Positions 1 to 9,097 of a stretch of 20,251 nucleotides of DNA are shown here, piece by piece. The stretch's first letter is position 1; every line of letters begins with the position of its first letter. The notes below the pieces were generated by a model. That model worked only from the letters and a program-made list of their open reading frames with translations, was not told where the DNA came from and made no database searches. The position numbers and the translations under genes were made by a program. This stretch comes from Thozetella sp. PMI_491 (Eukaryota > Ascomycota > Sordariomycetes > Chaetosphaeriales > Chaetosphaeriaceae): NCBI GenBank assembly GCA_021432635.1, contig MU270044.1, forward strand, positions 844,988-865,238. Direction: 5' to 3'.

Positions 1-28
1 GTATAAATACTAGTAAATATATATAAGA

Positions 29-113
29 CTAATAAATTAATAAACTAATAAAATAACTAAAATAATTAATAAAATAACTAATAAAATAACTAATAAAATA
101 ACTAATAAATTAA
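29..113. repeat. 12-bp A+T minisatellite downstream of the hAT-1 transposase
   Basis: About six to seven tandem, slightly imperfect copies of a unit close to TAATAAAATAAC. The array ends at the transposase stop codon (110-112), so it forms the 3' untranslated part of hAT-1. Bases 1-28 are A+T-rich sequence in which I see nothing else; the left terminal inverted repeat of hAT-1 is not in the window. Confidence 0.7.
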
Positions 114-1352
114 TCTTTAATACTCTCTTTTTTTAATAAAGCCTTTAACTTAGCTATATCTTTAATACCCTAGCTTTTAAGTAAAATAAGCTGTTTAACC
201 GTTTCTAGGTATAAGCTATTCCTAGCTTTAGTAATAATATTTCCCCCTATACTAAAAATACTTTCAATAGTTGCTAAGGTAGCTAGTATAGTTAAATATT
301 GTCTAGCTAATATAGCTAGTATAGGAAACTGGTAGCTATTAGCTTTCTACTATATAAGTGGCTCTGTTTTAGGGCCTTTATTACACTCTTTAAAGTATAG
401 CATATATTCCTCTTTAACGTTTTATAGCTATATATATAACTCATCCTCTAAGCTAGAGCTAAATTCTTTATCTAAAACGCTATATATATCTATATTTAAA
501 GCTAGCTCGTTAAAAGATATATTAGAGTTAGCTATATTAGTCGTATTAATTATATTAGATTTTGCTTTAATATCTTGTTTTAGCTGTAAATATTCTGATT
601 TAAATAAGCCAGATATATCCCTTAAAAAGTTAGGGTAAAAATAAAGTAATCTATTATCTTTAAAGTATAATAACTTAAACCTAGGGTCTAGTATTATACT
701 AAAAAGGTATGGTTTAAAATCTTTAAAAGTAGTTGGTATAAGTCGTCTTGGAAAATATTTATCTAGCTTAAATAAGCCAGCTTATATAGCTTGGATAAAG
801 CTAGTATAATCGAGTGTAGTATCGGTTTTTTACTCTTCTTTTAAGTCTTTTAATAGCCGTTTTAATTTAGTATAAATTTGATATATAAATAGTAAGCTCT
901 TATTAAGTATAGTATAAACCTAGCCTTAAAGTTTAATAGTAGGTGTAATAAATATATAAAAGATTTCGTATAACTTTTGTAAAGCTAGCCAGTCTAAATC
1001 GGATAGAATATATTGTTTAAACTCTTTATTTTTAATAAGTTTAGATATATATAAAATAACGTCTTTAAGCTTAAGTGTTACTTTAATCATATTATAAGTT
1101 GAATTCCATCAAGTAGTATTATCTAAGGGTATTCGTTTTATATTATAAGTAGCTAGAATTTTACCCTCTTTTTTATATTTATTAAAAGCTTCGTTAAATA
1201 GCTGTTGATTTTCCTGGGTATATTTTATAAGAGTAGCGATTCGTCGTATTTTATTAGTTAATCCTTTAACCTTAGTAAAAGAGCTTTCTTTATCGTTTTC
1301 TTTAGTATATATTATATTATTTATATAATCAGATAGCTCTTATTCAGCTGCT
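110..1352 (-). pseudogene. hAT-1 transposase, C-terminal part with dimerisation domain (RIP-degraded)
   Basis: This is the downstream part of the hAT-1 transposase gene, cut from its upstream part by the retrotransposon at 1353. Reading leftwards, the frame continues exactly from base 9098 once one copy of the CTGCT duplication is removed. The canonical hAT stretch T-R-W-N-S-T-Y appears near 1110 with Arg (CGA) changed to TGA. The C-terminal hAT dimerisation domain lies at about 340-160: a W-W-K-A-N segment with both Trp codons now TAG, then F-P-I-L-A-x-L-A-R-x-Y-L, then a block ending E-S-I-F-S-I-G-G-N, then R-N-S-L-x-x-E-T-V. The frame ends in K-K-E-S-I-K-D and TAA. I count 11 in-frame premature stops: ten TAA/TAG and the one TGA. 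This part would have supplied the catalytic Glu and the dimer interface, so the element cannot make active transposase. Confidence 0.88.
1348..1352. repeat. 5-bp target site duplication (left), CTGCT
   Basis: CTGCT directly precedes the left LTR and recurs at 9093-9097 directly after the right LTR. Five bases is the usual duplication length for Ty3/gypsy integrases. Removing the element and one copy restores the hAT frame without a shift. Confidence 0.92.
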
Positions 1353-1774
1353 TGTTACAACACTAAGATCCTAAGGTCAGTATTCTCAATGTGTAGGGGA
1401 TTCTTTCCTAAGGTAGGGAGGGTAGAGACGAGTGGAGCATTAATCGATGTAAGGTAAGATCTGATAGTGTAAGCGTTAAGCTTAAGTAAAGAGATTAATT
1501 GCTAAAGAGTAAAGGCTAACTAATCTATCTAGGTAGAGACTATAGTCTTATATATTAGGTTGCTCTTTATAGCTTACTGGGCTTGTTATAGTGATCTAAG
1601 TGATCTAGAGCGTTAGGCTTACCGTAGTGATCTAAGTAATTCTTCCTGATTGGCTAGGTATCTGCATGGATGTTTGAGGTATTTATTAGGGGTTTTGCCC
1701 TTATTAACCGCTGGTCCGAGGCGCTAGGCCTTATTAGCGGTTGTAGGGAGGTAGCTAATGCTTTGATTGTAATA
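1353..1774 (-). repeat. Left LTR (3' LTR of the gypsy element), 422 bp
   Basis: It begins TGTTACAACACTAAGATC and ends GTAATA, a mutated form of the GTAACA end kept in the other LTR, so the original ends are TG...CA with a short TGTTAC/GTAACA inverted repeat. It aligns without an obvious length change to 8671-9092. The outer portion (1353 to about 1500) keeps C and G where the partner has T and A; the inner portion shows the opposite. Confidence 0.92.
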
Positions 1775-1778
1775 TAAG

Positions 1779-1789
1779 CTCTCCCTTCT
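1779..1789 (-). other. Polypurine tract next to the 3' LTR
   Basis: On the minus strand this reads AGAAGGGAGAG, an uninterrupted purine run four bases from the LTR border. This is the expected position of the plus-strand primer in reverse transcription, and it independently supports minus-strand orientation of the element. Confidence 0.75.
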
Positions 1790-1800
1790 ATATTAATGTC

Positions 1801-1856
1801 TGTAGTAACCTATAAATAGGCCCTGGCCTATGTTTATTAGTTAGTAGGTTACTGTA
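1801..1856. promoter_or_regulatory. Nested hairpin with a TATA-like core upstream of the antisense ORF
   Basis: Outer arms AGTAACCTA (1804-1812) and TAGGTTACT (1845-1853) are perfect 9-bp complements. Inside, ATAGGCC (1816-1822) pairs with GGCCTAT (1825-1831) across a two-base loop. TATAAATA occurs at 1811-1818, about 90 bases before the probable start of the plus-strand ORF at 1903. The block is G+C-richer than its surroundings. That it is a promoter or an RNA structure is inference. Confidence 0.4.
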
Positions 1857-1902
1857 GTTCTTCCCTTTTTTATTATTATATTCTAATAGGATATCTAGTT
1901 GT

Positions 1903-2520
1903 ATAGAGAAATAAAAATTTATAGCTGATAAAACTTATGAGTATTATATACTAGCTGCTTAGATTGATTTATATAGATTTATACTTTTGTCTGATATAGC
2001 GTATTCTTTTTATTTTAAATATAATTTAATGTATAAGATGTTAGATGGAAAGGTATTAAGGTATTTTAAGTGTATAAAGCAAGGCTATACCTATAATAAG
2101 TCCTTAGTAGCTTTATCTTATAAGTTCTTATAGGTCTTATACTTTAGGGTATAGGTTTGTTAATAACTATTAGTAGTACTAAAATATTTAAATGATTAAA
2201 AGAAATTATATCTTAAAGAAGAAGAGGCTGAGGAGGTACTGTTTATATTATAAATATAGATTTTTATTATAGTTAGTCGTCTAATATGTTTATATAAGCA
2301 GTATAAAGCTTTAGAGATAAAGGGTATAGATCTATTTGTTTAAGGGTTTATAAACTTAAAGGCTAAAAAGTTAGTAGAGGCTTATACTGTTAATTACTTA
2401 AGCAAGTTTAACACAGGAGATTCTTCTTCCTAGTTAGATTTTAAGTTAGACTCTTTTATATTAGCTGACCTTAGTTTAGTATAGGCTGGTTAGGATTTTA
2501 GAGGTAGAACTATTAAATAA
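1903..2520 (+). pseudogene. Antisense accessory ORF of the retrotransposon, about 206 codons, RIP-degraded
   Basis: A reading frame on the strand opposite to gag-pol, between the integrase/chromodomain end and the 3' LTR. The probable start is ATA at 1903 (ATG with G to A) followed by E-K. The frame continues through a stretch reading L-D-G-K-V-L-R-Y-F-K-C-I-K-Q-G-Y-T-Y-N-K (about 2044-2100); if the Tyr residues stand for Cys, as expected from RIP, the original is a C-x2-C-x5-C-type cluster. Then come an acidic E-E-E-A-E-E segment (about 2220-2240), a basic/Leu segment, and a Ser-rich tail G-D-S-S-S (about 2420). The internal stops are nearly all TAA/TAG. The start is spaced well from the hairpin upstream. 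I recognise the general type (short Cys-cluster proteins encoded antisense within fungal gypsy elements) but cannot name a family or function. The C-terminus may extend to the stop at 2548. Confidence 0.6.
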
Positions 2521-2529
2521 GCTCCTGTA

Positions 2530-5500
2530 AGTTTCCTAGGTGTTTACTAGGTTCTTATATATTTTTACTAGTGTTGTATCTTATCTATTTAACTAGATAC
2601 TTTAATCTATCCTTAGTATTATAGGAATTTATAATGTTTTTAACTTTATACTTTAGTTACTTGTTGACTTTTATATATTTATCTAGTCTAGTATTTTTTA
2701 ACATTAGTTTAAATAGTAAGATATAAAAAGTTAGGTATATTTATATTATTATAGGTAGTTTTAGTTTATAGGTAACTTTACTAGTTTATTTTTTAATTTA
2801 AAATAGTCCTAACTTTTTAAAGTCTAATTTATTACTTAGTTATATTATCTTAATATTTCTTTATAAGAGGTAGACCTTGTCTTCCTTTTAAAAGATTAGT
2901 CCCTTTAACCTTTTCTAGTTGGTGTATTTACTTATTTTATTGCGGATAAACTCTAGTTTTTTTTTTATAAGTTTATATAGGGTTTTTAACTCTTTAACTC
3001 TTACTCCTGCCCTAAGGTTCTCTTTTAAGTTAAGGAGGGTTTAATAAACTTTTAGTTTAAAGCTATAGTTGGTAAAGAATAAGGATATCTTAGTTAATTT
3101 TTGTCTAGTGTTGTTATAAGTAAACTAGGCGATTAGTAGTAATTATATCTAATTGTCTTGTTTATAGTTGATATAATAGTGTAAGTATTATTTTATAGTT
3201 TAGTTAAGTCTTTCTATTTATTTATTAGATTAAGGGTAATAGACTGTTAATAGTTAGTGTTTAGTTCTAAGTTAGGCTATAAGGGCTTTTTAAAAGTTTA
3301 AGGTAAATAGCTTATCTTTATTGCTGACTAGCTTGTCTAATAGTTTATAGTTTATAATAATATTCTTTATAAATGTATAGGCTAGTTTTTTAGTGTTACT
3401 AGCTTCTTTATATAAGATAAAGTAATTATACTTAGTAAGTCTATCTATAATTACTAGGATATTATTAAAAGATATTTTAATTAAGGGTTTCTTTAAAAGT
3501 AGTAGCTTTATAATAAAGTCTAAGGAGACTAAGCTTTATAACTTTTCAGGGATTAAAAGAGGTTGTAGCTCTTTATAGATCTTATATTAATTTGCTTTAC
3601 TTTTATTATATTTATTATATTCCTTAATTACTTCTTTTATAATTTTTTTAACTTTAGGGAAGTTATAGGTGTAGTATAGTTATTTTAGAGTCTTAATAAC
3701 TCCTTAGTATCTATAGGGGAGGATTTTATATATTTCTTTTACTAGGTTTTATTATAAGGTATTAGGGATATAGATTTTCTTATAGAATTTATAGACTTTA
3801 TTTTTCTTTTTTATGTTTTTACTAAGGCTACTTTATATAAAGTCTATAAAGTCCTAATTATTACAGGCTTTCTTAATCTTATTAGTCTAGTTAGGGTTTA
3901 AAAGGACTTAAAAGGTAGTATTTAACTCTTAAAAAGCCTAGCTTAGACTTTTATTTTTTAAAACTATTAAAATATTTTATATATATAGTTCTAGTTCTTA
4001 TATATAATCTTCTCTTTAGCTAAGGGTGTTTACCTTAGTATTTTCTAGTCCCTTTTTATATATAATTTTAAAATTAAATTTAAAGAGGAATTTAGTCTAT
4101 CTGATTTATTGTTTGTTAAGCTTTTTATTTGTTATAAAGTGTATAAGGTTTTTATAGTTCATATAAATAGTGACTTAGTGTTATACTTTGCAAAGATAAA
4201 CCTTTTACTTTTTAAGGGCTTTAATAATAGCTATTAGTTTTTTATCGTATATCTAGTAGTTAATCTCTACTCTTTTAAGCTTTTTTAAGAAGAAAGTGAC
4301 TAGGTGTAGTAGTCCTTCTTTGTCGTGTTGTTTAAGTTATCCTCCTATTATAAAGTCTAAGGAGTTAGTTTTAACTTTATATAGTTTTACTAGGTTTAAG
4401 AGTATAAGTATAGGTTTATTTAGGATCTATAACTTAATAGCTTTAAAGGCTTTACTAGCTTAGTTAGTCTATTTAAACTTAGTCTTTTTATAGGTGAGTT
4501 TTATAAGTGGTAGGGTAAGCTTGCTATAGCTTTTAATAAAGCAGTGGTAGTAATTAGTAAATCTAAGGAAAGCTTATACTTCTTTTACTGTTTCTAGTAA
4601 TAGTTAGTTATGTATTACTACTACTTTTTTAGGGTTTATTCTAATAAATCTAGGGGTGATCTTAAATCCTAGGAAGATAGTTTTTTTAGTGTGAAATTTA
4701 CTCTTCTTTAGTTTTATTAGGAGTTTAGCGTTTTTTAGAGCTTATAATATAGTATAAATATATTGTTTATATTCTGTTTTATTTTTTAAGTAGATAAGGA
4801 TATTATCTAGGTAGATAATATAGAATCTGTTGATATAGGGTTATAAGATATAATTAATTATAGTTTAAAATGTTACTAGGGCGTTTTATAGTTTAAATAG
4901 TATAACTAGGTACTTGTAGTGTCTATACTTAGTCTTAATTACTGTTTTTTATTCTTTTCCTTTAGCTACTTATATTAAGTTATATACTCCTTTTAAGTTA
5001 AGGTATGTTATTATTATAGCTCTTATTAGTCGGTCTTATAGTTTAGATATTAGAGGTAATAGTCCTCTGTTAGAGATAGTAATATTATTAAGTTGTTAAT
5101 AGTTAATATATAGTCTTTATTTTCTAGTTCTATCCTTACTTTTCTTAGGTATAAATAAGATTAAGTATCTTATTAGTAAATTTAATAGTTATATATACCC
5201 TTTCTCTAGGTTTTTATTAAGATATTATTATAAGGCTATAAGTTTTTCCTTGTTTAGTCTATAAATCTTATATAACTTAGGTTATTCTCCTAGTTTGATT
5301 AGTATATAATAGTTGAATTAACTATACTCTAGTAACCCTATATCTAATATTTCTTTAAATAGTTTGTTATATTTCTAGTATTCTTCTAGTATCTTATTTA
5401 GGGTTTTTATTATAGATGCTTTAGTGATTATTAATATCTTAAAGGTTTTTTCTATAGGCTTACTTAAAGATCTCTCCTAAGTTACTTTAAAGGCTAAGTC

Positions 5501-7480
5501 TTTTTAAACGTTTTTAGTTTTTTTCTCTAAAATTAGTTGGATATATTCTTTAAGTACTAGTCTAAAAAATATCTAGCTAGTTGTCTAGTTAATTCTTAGG
5601 TTATTCTTTTATAACTATAGTATCCTTAGAATTAAGTGGTATAGTCTAATTTCTATAATATTAAAGGTTACTTCTTTATTATATATACTATAGGCTAATA
5701 TTAAAAGGGGTATAGTCTTTATTATAATATCTCCCTTTTTATACTAAGCTAGTTCTCTTTTTATAATATATAGGTAATATATAAATTCTTTCTTATTCTA
5801 AGGTAGTTATAGCTAATTAATTACTTTAAGTGATATATAGTTTCCTTAGGATCTATTATTAATTACTATAGTAATACTATATTACTTATTAATAATAAAA
5901 ATATAGGTAAGTAGTCTTAAATTTAGGCTAGTAGCTATTATAAGAGTCTTTATCTCTAGGTTATTCTACTGACTCTTTATAGGTGATATTCGTTGTTTTT
6001 TATCTAGTTTTATCCTAGGGTAAGTTATAGGTACTAGCTTTTCTCTATAAGGTATAGTTTGTATTATATAAGGTTTTTAAGTTGGGGCTTAAGTCTTATG
6101 TTAATAAATTATTTTTATATATGTTTTATAACTTTAATTTATTCTTTTATGGTTTTTATTTATAGGTTAATAGGGTCTTCTCTTATAGGAGTATGTCCTT
6201 ATGCTTTTCCTTAGTGCTATTATATAGTTTTTTCTAAGTAATAGTATAAGTATACTACTAAAATATATTGTATTACGTTTGGCTTGTTTTTATAACATAT
6301 TAGAAACTAGGGGTTTAGCCTAAAGGTAGCTTATCTGTTATGTTAGTCCTTTACTTCCTAATACTTTATTTCTTTTTATAGGTATAAGTTATTGATTTAC
6401 TATATTTTATACTTAATAGGGAAGAAATTATACTTTAATTTATTTATAGTATATGTTTTATATAGTATAATATATTATATCTAGGTAATTTCTTTATAGT
6501 GTTTATATTAAGGGCTTATTTAAGGATTATCTTAATAATTTAATTATTAGTTGTTTTTTAAGGAGTTATAGTATAAGACTCTGTCTATAGGGAATAGTAT
6601 ATATTCTCCTCCTAGGATTAAGTCAAGTCTAATCCTTAGATATTCCTAAACTATAAATAAGGGTATTTTATATATTTCCTTTATTAGTTCTTCCTTAATT
6701 TTTAATAAGCTATTAAATTCTTCTCCTTATTACCTAGGCATATAGAAGGCAAGTTATTTATCGCTTCCTTTATAGATATAGGTCTTAATAGGGGAGTTAT
6801 CTAACTATACCTTTTAGACTTCCTAGTCGTTATAATATACTATTATAAGGTATTATTTAAAGTAGTCTAGCTATTTAAATATAGGTATTAGGATATCTAG
6901 TTCTAAGAATTTCCCTAGTTACTATATACTAATAGGTTCCTATTTTATATATAGGGTACTATCTTTAATATATATATTATATCTAGGATTGTTTAGGTTT
7001 ATAAACTAGTATTTCTTCTTATTTTTAAAATAATTATCACATAATTTCTATAGCTAATAGTTTAGCCTATCGTCCTAGTTCTTTATATATTTTAGAGGTA
7101 GTAATATATATAAGAGTAGGTACTTCTTATAATAAACGTATATTATTATTTCTCTTTATTTTTAAATATAATAGACTTTCTTACTTTAGCATTCTAAGCA
7201 GGCCTTAGCTTTATCTGTTTTATATAGTCCGTCTAGTCTATAGTATATAATTAGTTTTAGTCCTTATATAATTAGTATTATATTATTTCCAACTAATAGT
7301 AATAGATAATCTATTTTTACTGTTATTCTAAGGTATAGTATAGCTTCTCTAGTTACTAATCTACTTAGGGTTATATACTATTTAAGAGACAGTTCCTTTA
7401 TTAGTATTATAGTATAAGTATTATTAAGATCTATAATATTATATACTAGGTTGTCTTATATAACTATGTTTAAGGTCTAA
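2530..7480 (-). pseudogene. pol: Gypsy pol: reverse transcriptase, RNase H, integrase, chromodomain-like tail (RIP-degraded)
   Basis: RT at about 5400-4560: L-N-L-K-G-V-Y-N-L-I (first catalytic Asp now Asn, 4999-4997) and Y-L-D-N-I-L-I-Y (second Asp of the Y-L-D-D motif now Asn, 4804-4802), then F-L-G-F-x-I-T-P. RNase H at about 4400-4000: F-F-L-K-K-L, I-N-Y-x-I-Y-D-K-K-L-I-A-I, ending in a degraded A-D-A-L-S-R motif near 4020. Integrase at about 3800-2860: an H-H-C-C finger whose two Cys are Tyr (E-Y-N-K-Y-N-K-S-K), catalytic L-D-F (Asp 3520-3518 kept), S-N-K-D-K-L-F-T (catalytic Asp to Asn at 3322-3320), and I-E-R-L-N (Glu 3214-3212 kept), then K-E-D-K-V-Y-L-L. A chromodomain-like stretch (Y-K-V-K-N-I ... 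L-K-Y-L-V-K) lies at 2650-2590 with an apparent frameshift after it. Bases 7480 to about 5500 carry the same type of decayed frame with no motif I can assign; protease should lie there. There are dozens of in-frame TAA/TAG codons. Confidence 0.9.
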
Positions 7481-7489
7481 ACTAGTTTA

Positions 7490-8610
7490 TATTATACTAA
7501 GTTAGCTAATTATTTTTTAGGTACTAGTTTCTAACCTATTTTTTTTAGTTGTTTATATATATTAGTATAGTATCCCTTTTTCTAGTAGTTATAGTACTTA
7601 ATATCTTTAAGGTCTTGTTTAGGTTTTTATTATATTATATTTAAGTCTATAGGTCTTATATAAGTCTTATATACTATTATCTAGTAGTTCTAGTATTAGT
7701 TAATAAATTACTTAAGCTAGTTATATTATTAAGGCCTTTTAGTATTAACTTATTGTCTTAGTTCTTACTATTATCTTTTTATCCTTTATTTATATAGTTG
7801 GTTATTAATACAGGTTGCTATTTCTATATACAATAAGAAATCTTCTAGGGTATTAAGTTTAGAGACTTTATCTTTAACTTTACTCTTAAGTCCTTAATAA
7901 AATAAGAACTTCTTTGTTTTATCTGTATAGTTAAGGAGTAAGTAAAGTCATTAGAAATCTATTATATACTAGACTACTAATCTCTTCTGTTTAAATTAGT
8001 ATAAGTCTTATTCCTACTAGTGTTTCTCATTAGGTTCCTAGAATAATAATCTTAGGGCATATTTATATCCTATATAAGATATAAATATATTCTAAGTTTC
8101 TAAGCATAGTATATAAGTAAGTCTTTTCTTAAAAAATTCTATAAGATAGGGTTTAAACTAGGCTAATACTTTCCCTTTAAGGAATGAAGCAGTATACACT
8201 ACCTTTTTAGCCTTATTTTAGAAGCTACTAATATAGAAACAGTGGTAAGCTCCTATTTAAGCTAGGTAGTTTTTTAAGAGTTTAAGGGTGTTATTAAAGG
8301 TCTATAGTGGGTTAAGCTTAAGTTTTTCGCGTCTTACAACAGGGATTATGATAATATTAGCAGTAGTATATAATATATTAACTTTACTAACAAGTTCAGG
8401 GACTTAGGTCGTATTAGTGTATAATTTATTAACGAGTTTTTTCATTTATACTAGGTCTCTCTTTATATTATTATACTTAGTGTTATCTCTATTATTATTA
8501 GCGTTTTTTATTTCTTAGTTAAGGCTGTGTTAAATAGGAGCCTTTTCCTTCTTTTTATTAGACTTACTAGAGTTATAGCTATTAGTAAACGGGGTGTTTT
8601 TACTGGATAT
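7490..8610 (-). pseudogene. gag: Gypsy gag with CCHC zinc knuckle (RIP-degraded)
   Basis: The probable start is ATA at 8610-8608 (ATG with G to A), giving S-S-K-N-T-P-F-T in frame, about 60 bases inside the 5' LTR. A Lys/Asn-rich N-terminus is followed by the capsid signature A-S-F-L-K-G-K-V-L-A-x-F-K-P-Y-L near 8190-8145, where the expected Trp of the A-W-F motif is now TAG. The nucleocapsid knuckle is at about 7600-7560: K-Y-Y-N-Y-x-K-K-G-Y-Y-T, readable as a C-x2-C-x4-H-x4-C knuckle with its Cys and His positions turned to Tyr. It is preceded by a P-I-D-L segment, usual just before fungal gypsy knuckles. The boundary with pol is not resolvable because of stops. Gag would form the particle that packages the element RNA. 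Confidence 0.85.
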
Positions 8611-8670
8611 ATTAACTATAAAATATTATTAATTATACTTATCTTATCCTTTAAAAGAAAGTAATTAATA

Positions 8671-9092
8671 TATTATAACATTAAGATCTTAAGGTTAATA
8701 TTCTTAATATGTAGGGGATTCTTTCCTAAGATAGGGAGGGTAGAGACAAGTAGAGTATTAATTAATATAAGATAAGATCTAATAGTGTAAGCGTTAAGCT
8801 TAAGTAAAGAGATTAATTACTGAAGAGTAAAGGCTAACTGATCTATCTAAGTAGAAACTATGGTTTTATATACTAGGTTGCTCTTTATAGCTTACTAGGC
8901 TCGTCGTGGTGATCTAAGTGATCCAGAGCGTTAGGCTCACCATGGTGATCTAAGTGATCCTTTCTGATTGGCTGGGCATCTGTATGGATGCCTGAGGCAT
9001 CTATTAGGGGTTTTGCCCTTATTAACCGCTGGTCCGAGGCGCTAGGCCTTGTTGGCGGTTGTAGGGAGGTGGCTGATGCCTTGATCGTAACA
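8671..9092 (-). repeat. Right LTR (5' LTR of the gypsy element), 422 bp
   Basis: It starts TATTATAACATTAAGATC (mutated from TGTTACAACACTAAGATC in the partner) and ends GATCGTAACA. The inner portion (8671 to about 8820) is the RIPed side; the outer portion keeps GGTGATC, CACCATGG and GGCGG motifs that are T/A-converted in the left LTR. As the 5' LTR it would have carried the promoter for gag-pol; I could not identify a convincing TATA box in it. Confidence 0.92.
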
Positions 9093-9097
9093 CTGCT
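9093..9097. repeat. 5-bp target site duplication (right), CTGCT
   Basis: Identical to 1348-1352; it directly follows the GTAACA end of the right LTR. Confidence 0.92.

Larger units (their letters stand above)
1353..9092 (-). mobile_element. Complete Ty3/gypsy chromovirus-type LTR retrotransposon, RIP-inactivated
   Basis: Length 7740 bp: LTRs at 1353-1774 and 8671-9092, interior 6896 bp. Transcription is on the minus strand, so 8671-9092 is the 5' LTR. Order in sense direction: LTR, gag (from about 8610), zinc knuckle, RT, RNase H, integrase, chromodomain-like tail, then an antisense ORF, polypurine tract and 3' LTR. RT-RNase H before integrase is the Ty3/gypsy order. The LTRs are the same length and I saw only transition differences in the stretches compared. 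All coding modules carry many TAA/TAG codons. The primer-binding site just inside 8670 is too mutated to assign a tRNA. Confidence 0.93.

Noticed and set aside
1..120. Origin of replication or centromeric satellite in the A+T-rich tandem array
   Set aside because: The array is short, starts right at the transposase stop codon and is explained as the hAT-1 3' untranslated region; nothing specific to an origin is visible.
8611..8670. tRNA primer-binding site just inside the 5' LTR
   Set aside because: The position is right but the sequence (TATTAATTAC on the minus strand) is too altered by RIP to match any tRNA 3' end.
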